In this document: piece by piece, positions 4,080 to 7,630 of the stretch
Layout: every line of letters starts with the position of its first letter
Position numbering within the stretch: the stretch's first letter is position 1
Assembly: GCA_016296195.1 (NCBI GenBank)
Contig: JAEDJU010000056.1
Location: forward strand, 1-7,630
DNA from: Candidatus Methanomethylophilaceae archaeon
Lineage (GTDB): Archaea > Thermoplasmatota > Thermoplasmata > Methanomassiliicoccales > Methanomethylophilaceae
Direction of reading: 5' to 3'
Length of the DNA: 7,630 nt
The notes under the pieces: model-generated
The model's database searches: none
What the model was told of the DNA's origin: nothing
The model's input: the letters and a program-made list of their open reading frames with translations, nothing else
Made by a program: the position numbers and the translations under genes

Positions 4080-6461
4080 TCAGTTGCGTCTCATCTGCAG
4101 GGCGATCAATCCCGCCATCATCGATCCCACGATAGTTGCCACGCTGATGGCCACGGCCGTGGTGTCCACGGAGGTCGTGTTCGTGTTCCATCCTCCCTCC
4201 TTGTCGGATGGAGATTGGTTGTTGGAGGTGGTCTCGTCCGAGGTTCCCGGTGTGTGTCCACCATCAGATGAGCCAGTATCACCTTCTCCAGGGGTGGTGG
4301 GTTCCCCTGGTTCCGTTCCATCTTCCGTATTGGTTCCACCCGTTCCCGAGGCATCAGAGGAGGTTCCGGGTTCTCCGGGGGCTGTTGTATCGGGATCCTT
4401 GGTCTGCTCTCCCTGGTTCTCCGGATCCTTCGTCTCATCAGGATTCACCGGTTTCTCGGCATCATCCGGATCAGTTGGTTCCTCTGTCCCATCGGGATCC
4501 GTCTCTTCCTTCCCGGGCTCCTCCGGATCTGTTTCCTCAGGTGCCTCCTCCCATAGTGCGTACAGGCTGATGTTGGTGGTGAGGTCCACAGAATCCCCGT
4601 TACGGTATGCCACTGTATCCGACGTCTTCGACTTCGACCATCCGACGAAGACCATCCCCTCGGATTCACCCGGGTCCATGAACACGATGACAGGGGTGTC
4701 CGCACGGTGGTCCCTGACGGTGGTGGTGTCTCCCACATGGTATGTCACCGAGATCTTCTTCACCGATTTCCAATAGGCGCTGAACTCCATGTCCCCGGTG
4801 ACATCGATGGAATCGCCGTTGGTCAGGATCATGCTTCCCGATTTCCAGTACAGGAAGTCGAACCAATCCCTCTCTGGATCGTCCAGGTCCACCGTCAGGG
4901 TGCGTCCGTCGTAGACATCGTAGGTCCTCAACAGAACCGATTCGCTGATGAATGACACATGTCTCACAGCCCTCTCGTCGAACACAGGGGTGAGTGTCAC
5001 ATCACCGAGCATGTTGACCGCATATCCGGCAGAGACGGGTGACGACACGCCATCCAGCTCCCATCCCACGAAGATCTCATTATCCTCTTCGTCGGGTGTG
5101 ACATCGGAGATGATGATGTCGCGTCCGTTACCCTCCCTTTCTGTGGATATGACCGTTCCATCCTTCTGTGTGTACGTCAGGGTGTGGTACAGGGTGGGTG
5201 TCCAGAGGCTGTATGCCGTGTGAGACGAGAACTCGCATATCATGTCGGTGGGTCCGAGGACATCCTCTCCGACCCTCCATCCCGTGTGTTCGTATCCGTC
5301 CACATCGGGAAGCTGCGGATACGCATCACCGAACGTGTAGGTCATGGTCGTCTCCAACCCCGTAGTGTCGATGATGGAGGGGAGGTCGGAATGGGCCAGA
5401 ACGGCCTGGGTCGTGTTGAACACGGGCAGGGGGCATATGACATCCCCCATCGTTCTCATGCTCCATGCGTTGATGTAATCGATCTCCCCGGTTATCCCGC
5501 TGATGACCCACTTGGAGGCGGTGATGTCCCCCAGAGTGACAGTGGGAAGTTGGAAGCTCTCCCCAGATTTGGCGGGCATGTCGTCCAGACCCAATCCGTC
5601 GGGGAAGTGGACGGTGCGGTAGTAGGTGCCGGAGATGTAGTCCCTGCCATCCTCCAGGATGAACCTGTTGATGGTGGCGTAGGATTCGTATGCGATGTCG
5701 TTCTCGATCTCGTTACCCTCCATGTCGAACAGTGTGATCCTCGAGTTCACCTGACTGTCCACATGCAGTGTGTTCCCGCTGAGGAGGGGGACGTTGTTGT
5801 ACATGGAACCGTCCTCTATCCATAGCTTCGATATGTTCGGCAGGCAGTATGTCTGTCCAACATCGAGTATCTGCCTCTCGATCCCCGATTCCTGGAACGC
5901 TGTCGGGGAGGCGTACGTTATCCCCCTCATGTCCATGAGCCTCAGGTTCGTGCATCCGTAGAAGACCCCGTTCCCTATGGATGTCAGCGATGTCCTGTAT
6001 ATGGGTACCTTCTGCAGATACCTGCAGTCCTTGAATGCATAGTCCCCTATGGATGTCAGATTGGAGCCCAGACCTGCATAGAATATCTTCGTCCCCTCGA
6101 AAGCGTGTGCACCGATGGATTTGAGGGATGTTCCCGACATGGAATCCAGGTTTGTGCATCCTGCGAACGCATAGTCTCCCACAGATTCCACGCTGGTGTC
6201 GAAGATGACTTCCTTGATCTTGGTGCAGTCCTTGAACGCATTGGCCTTCACATTGCAGTGGGCGATGAATATGTACTCGCTGGGGACGGTCGCGTTCGTG
6301 TAGGTGGTGGTCCCGCAGTCGGTGATCACGTAGAATTTTGTTGTGAGGTGTGTGACGGTGTCTCCCTGTGAATATCCGTCGGCATCCTCCCCATCGGCCA
6401 TCGCGAAAAGCGCTGTCACGGTCAACAGCACAACGGCAACGGCAGTCAGTGTCTTGTTCAT
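4080..6461 (-). CDS. Secreted, membrane-anchored adhesin-like protein with BspA leucine-rich repeats and Listeria/Bacteroides-type beta repeats
   Basis: This 793-residue cell-surface protein probably mediates attachment. An N-terminal signal peptide (basic MNKT, hydrophobic core to about residue 20, possible cleavage near AMA-DG) is followed by about four BspA-type leucine-rich repeats at 65-195, recognisable by SVGDYAFAGCTNL, SIGAHAFEG, SIGDYAFKDCRYL and SIGNGVFYGCTNL. Residues 196-370 are an unassigned beta-rich region. Residues about 372-639 hold three clear and one weaker module of the InlB-B/Flg_new type, ending in patterns such as FVGWELDG, SAYWK and LYALWEE. A 120-residue acidic linker rich in Pro, Asp, Glu, Thr and Gly follows (639-760), then one transmembrane helix (about 767-788) and the cytoplasmic end QMRRN. 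The linker presumably spans the envelope. Substrate and partner cannot be told from sequence. It is a single-gene unit flanked by candidate 3' hairpins. Confidence 0.9.
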   Translation of the reverse strand: MNKTLTAVAVVLLTVTALFAMADGEDADGYSQGDTVTHLTTKFYVITDCGTTTYTNATVPSEYIFIAHCNVKANAFKDCTKIKEVIFDTSVESVGDYAFAGCTNLDSMSGTSLKSIGAHAFEGTKIFYAGLGSNLTSIGDYAFKDCRYLQKVPIYRTSLTSIGNGVFYGCTNLRLMDMRGITYASPTAFQESGIERQILDVGQTYCLPNISKLWIEDGSMYNNVPLLSGNTLHVDSQVNSRITLFDMEGNEIENDIAYESYATINRFILEDGRDYISGTYYRTVHFPDGLGLDDMPAKSGESFQLPTVTLGDITASKWVISGITGEIDYINAWSMRTMGDVICPLPVFNTTQAVLAHSDLPSIIDTTGLETTMTYTFGDAYPQLPDVDGYEHTGWRVGEDVLGPTDMICEFSSHTAYSLWTPTLYHTLTYTQKDGTVISTEREGNGRDIIISDVTPDEEDNEIFVGWELDGVSSPVSAGYAVNMLGDVTLTPVFDERAVRHVSFISESVLLRTYDVYDGRTLTVDLDDPERDWFDFLYWKSGSMILTNGDSIDVTGDMEFSAYWKSVKKISVTYHVGDTTTVRDHRADTPVIVFMDPGESEGMVFVGWSKSKTSDTVAYRNGDSVDLTTNISLYALWEEAPEETDPEEPGKEETDPDGTEEPTDPDDAEKPVNPDETKDPENQGEQTKDPDTTAPGEPGTSSDASGTGGTNTEDGTEPGEPTTPGEGDTGSSDGGHTPGTSDETTSNNQSPSDKEGGWNTNTTSVDTTAVAISVATIVGSMMAGLIALQMRRN

Positions 6462-6473
6462 GCTATCACTCGT

Positions 6474-6495
6474 GCGGCCCGTCTATCCGGTCCGC
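6474..6495 (-). promoter_or_regulatory. Possible hairpin in the leader of the surface-protein mRNA
   Basis: On the minus strand GCGGACC and GGGCCGC can pair (six pairs with one A-G mismatch) around the 8-base loop GGATAGAC. It ends 12 bases before the ATG at 6461, close to a weak GAGTGAT ribosome binding site. It could modulate initiation, but such a short stem can also arise by chance in GC-rich DNA. Confidence 0.25.
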
Positions 6496-6545
6496 GGGAG
6501 ATGAGTCACTGAGGAGATATTTGATGGAGCACCGATGATTTACAA

Positions 6546-6553
6546 TTTATATT
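6546..6553 (-). promoter_or_regulatory. TATA box of the surface-protein promoter
   Basis: On the minus strand AATATAAA is preceded by TCG in a BRE-like position (TCGAATATAAATT). It is the best TATA match in the 178-base gap and predicts a start near 6524 with a leader of roughly 60 bases. A second AT-rich element (AAATATC, near 6522) would give a leader of about 35 bases. Confidence 0.5.
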
Positions 6554-6564
6554 CGATAAAGATG

Positions 6565-6595
6565 GGTGTTAACGGGTGTTTGAGGGGAAGGTGTT
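6565..6595. repeat. Three GGTGTT direct repeats upstream of the surface-protein TATA box
   Basis: GGTGTT occurs at 6565-6570, 6575-6580 and 6590-6595, with start spacings of 10 and 15 bases. The first two lie within 7-base copies of GGGTGTT. On the minus strand they read AACACC and stand immediately upstream of the probable promoter, where an activator would bind. This is a small cluster of short repeats, so chance is not excluded. Confidence 0.35.
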
Positions 6596-6597
6596 TC

Positions 6598-6625
6598 CCG
6601 GGCCCGGACGAAGGGTCGGACCCGG
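6598..6625 (-). terminator. GC-rich hairpin after the UbiD gene, possible 3'-end element
   Basis: On the minus strand CCGGGTCC pairs with GGGCCCGG (8 pairs, one T-G wobble) across a 12-base loop, starting 14 bases after the UbiD stop codon. It is followed by GAAACACC rather than a T-run. Position, stem length and the opening CCGG resemble the hairpin after the surface-protein gene, which suggests a shared 3'-end element of this genome. Confidence 0.4.
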
Positions 6626-6639
6626 TGATTTGAATGGGA

Positions 6640-7630
6640 TCACTCGAGGGTTGCCTTCTTGTACAGGGAAAGGTCGGCACCAACGGGGATGGTCGCATCG
6701 AAACCGACCTTCCAGGTGGTCTTCCCGTGGGAGCTGGGGTCCAGTGAGGAACCTGCGGCTCCGGGGATCCTCAGGATCCTGTCGCCCTGCATCCTGGTGG
6801 CCACTGCCCACTCCACCTGTCTGTCGTCGAAGATGTCGATGTCGTCGTCCACGATGATGACGTTCTTCATGGACGGGTGTCCGGTGAATGCGGCCATGAT
6901 GGCGTTCACCCCGTCACCCTCCTTGTTCTTCTTGATGGACACTACACCGTTGAGCCAGCAGCATCCTCCCTCGGTGAGCCTGACGTTCCTCACCCTGGGG
7001 ACGGCCTGTCTGACGGTCTTGAGGATCATGGGCTCCCTGGGGAGTCCCATCAGCATGTAGTGCTCGTTCCCTCCGGGCAGGAGAAGGTGGAACATGGGGT
7101 CATCGCAGGTCCATATCTTATCCACCGCGATGACGGGCTGCTGCCTCTCGAAGTCGTATGTTCCTGTGATGTCCACGAAGGGTCCCTCCGTGGTCTGCTC
7201 GAAGGTGATCCTCCCCTCCAGGACGTAGTCTGTGTCCGCGGGGACGATGATGCCGTTGTCGCATTTTCCCACTTTCAGGGCATGTCCATGGCCCTTGAGG
7301 CACATGGCGGATGCGACCTCCAGCTCATCCGCACCGAAGTCCATGGATGTCGCTGCGGCGAGGAGGACCTCCGCCCTCGCACCGACGCAGATGGCGATCT
7401 TCAGCTCCTCACCGTTCTCCTTGGCCATGTTGTACAGGGTGAAGGTGTGCCTGGGGACCAGCCTGATGGCGATGTGTCCGGAGTCCATGATCATCATCCT
7501 GTGGAAGGACACGTTCCTCTTGCCGGCGTACTCTGTGACGACGATACCGGATGTGATGTAACGTCCCCCATCCTCGGGGAAGTACTTGGGTCTGGGCAAT
7601 TTCATCAGGTCGACGGGGAGGGAGTTCCTC
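6640..7630 (-). CDS. UbiD-family prenyl-FMN-dependent decarboxylase, N-terminus beyond right edge
   Basis: UbiD enzymes decarboxylate aromatic or alpha,beta-unsaturated acids using prenylated FMN. Counting from the internal ATG at 7605, 321 residues are visible. Family landmarks are DGGRYITSGIV (12-22), RNVSFHRMMI (30-39), IRLVPRHTF (47-55), VPADTDYVLEG (121-131), the catalytic-type acidic pair Glu140 and Asp145 in EGPFVDITG, VDDDIDIFDDRQVEWAVATR (252-271), GSSLDPS (285-291) and KVGFDAT (299-305). Asp145 stands where some fungal Fdc enzymes have Glu, as in E. coli UbiD. The true start is not at 7605: the frame stays open to the window edge and reads a family-like NSLPVDLMKLPRPKYFP, and UbiD proteins usually exceed 400 residues. 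In archaea lacking ubiquinone a likely role is decarboxylation of trans-anhydromevalonate 5-phosphate in the archaeal mevalonate pathway; this is inference, and menaquinone or aromatic-acid roles remain possible. Confidence 0.93.
   Translation of the reverse strand, partial: RNSLPVDLMKLPRPKYFPEDGGRYITSGIVVTEYAGKRNVSFHRMMIMDSGHIAIRLVPRHTFTLYNMAKENGEELKIAICVGARAEVLLAAATSMDFGADELEVASAMCLKGHGHALKVGKCDNGIIVPADTDYVLEGRITFEQTTEGPFVDITGTYDFERQQPVIAVDKIWTCDDPMFHLLLPGGNEHYMLMGLPREPMILKTVRQAVPRVRNVRLTEGGCCWLNGVVSIKKNKEGDGVNAIMAAFTGHPSMKNVIIVDDDIDIFDDRQVEWAVATRMQGDRILRIPGAAGSSLDPSSHGKTTWKVGFDATIPVGADLSLYKKATLE

Noticed and set aside
4184..4550. Repetitive-looking stretch considered as a CRISPR or tandem DNA repeat
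   Set aside because: Repetition is at the amino-acid level of a Pro/Asp/Glu/Thr/Gly linker in frame; there are no regular identical DNA repeats with spacers.
4069..4776. Plus-strand open frame rich in Ser, Pro, Gly and Val opposite the surface-protein linker
   Set aside because: Its low-complexity composition mirrors the antisense Pro/Asp/Glu/Thr linker codons; no signal peptide or family pattern.
5184..5825. 213-codon plus-strand open frame inside the surface-protein gene
   Set aside because: It is antisense to well-supported repeat modules and has no recognisable motif or convincing start.
7603..7605. ATG at 7605 as the true start of the UbiD gene
   Set aside because: The frame is open to the window edge with family-like residues before this Met, and the protein would be about 100 residues short.

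Overview
This 7.6 kb window looks like chromosomal DNA of an archaeon, most likely a host-associated methanogen of the Methanomassiliicoccales type (Thermoplasmatota). The lineage is inferred from three things. One gene has an archaeal fusion architecture (zinc ribbon, PUA-like region, PP-loop sulfonucleotide-reductase domain, double [4Fe-4S] ferredoxin). One gene encodes a large surface protein combining BspA-type leucine-rich repeats with Listeria/Bacteroides-type beta repeats. Promoters look archaeal: TATA-like boxes lie about 25 bp before short leaders. No marker gene proves the lineage. Coding density is high and no gap exceeds 180 bases.

Layout, left to right. The 5' part of cysS (cysteinyl-tRNA synthetase) lies on the minus strand at 1-538 and runs off the left edge. 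A 122-base divergent promoter region separates it from two overlapping plus-strand genes of unknown function (661-864 and 857-1372). Their end converges, with 3 bases between stop codons, on minus-strand cysE (serine O-acetyltransferase, 1376-2014). Directly upstream of cysE on the same strand is a 646-residue PAPS-reductase-family iron-sulfur protein (2051-3991). After an 88-base gap with a strong hairpin comes a 793-residue secreted, membrane-anchored adhesin-like protein (4080-6461, minus). A 178-base gap with a second hairpin and a probable promoter follows. The window ends in a UbiD-family decarboxylase (6640-7630, minus) whose frame is open to the right edge, so its N-terminus is missing.

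The left half has a cysteine theme. CysE makes O-acetylserine, the PP-loop/ferredoxin protein plausibly supplies or handles reduced sulfur, and CysRS charges the cysteine onto tRNA. The reductase and cysE read as one operon, but cysE may also have its own promoter built on a perfect 16-bp palindrome that contains the stop codon of the upstream gene. The UbiD protein is a candidate for the decarboxylase of the archaeal mevalonate pathway. The surface protein appears to be an independent unit.

Most worth a second look: the five-part reductase fusion, which keeps the CC...CxxC iron-sulfur signature but lacks the usual ECGLH-type catalytic tail; the palindrome at the reductase/cysE junction; a coiled-coil tail on CysE; two similar GC-rich hairpins just after the stop codons of the surface-protein and UbiD genes; and the unknown two-gene unit divergent from cysS, whose first product resembles part of a winged helix. 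I see no RNA gene, CRISPR array, insertion sequence or integration site.
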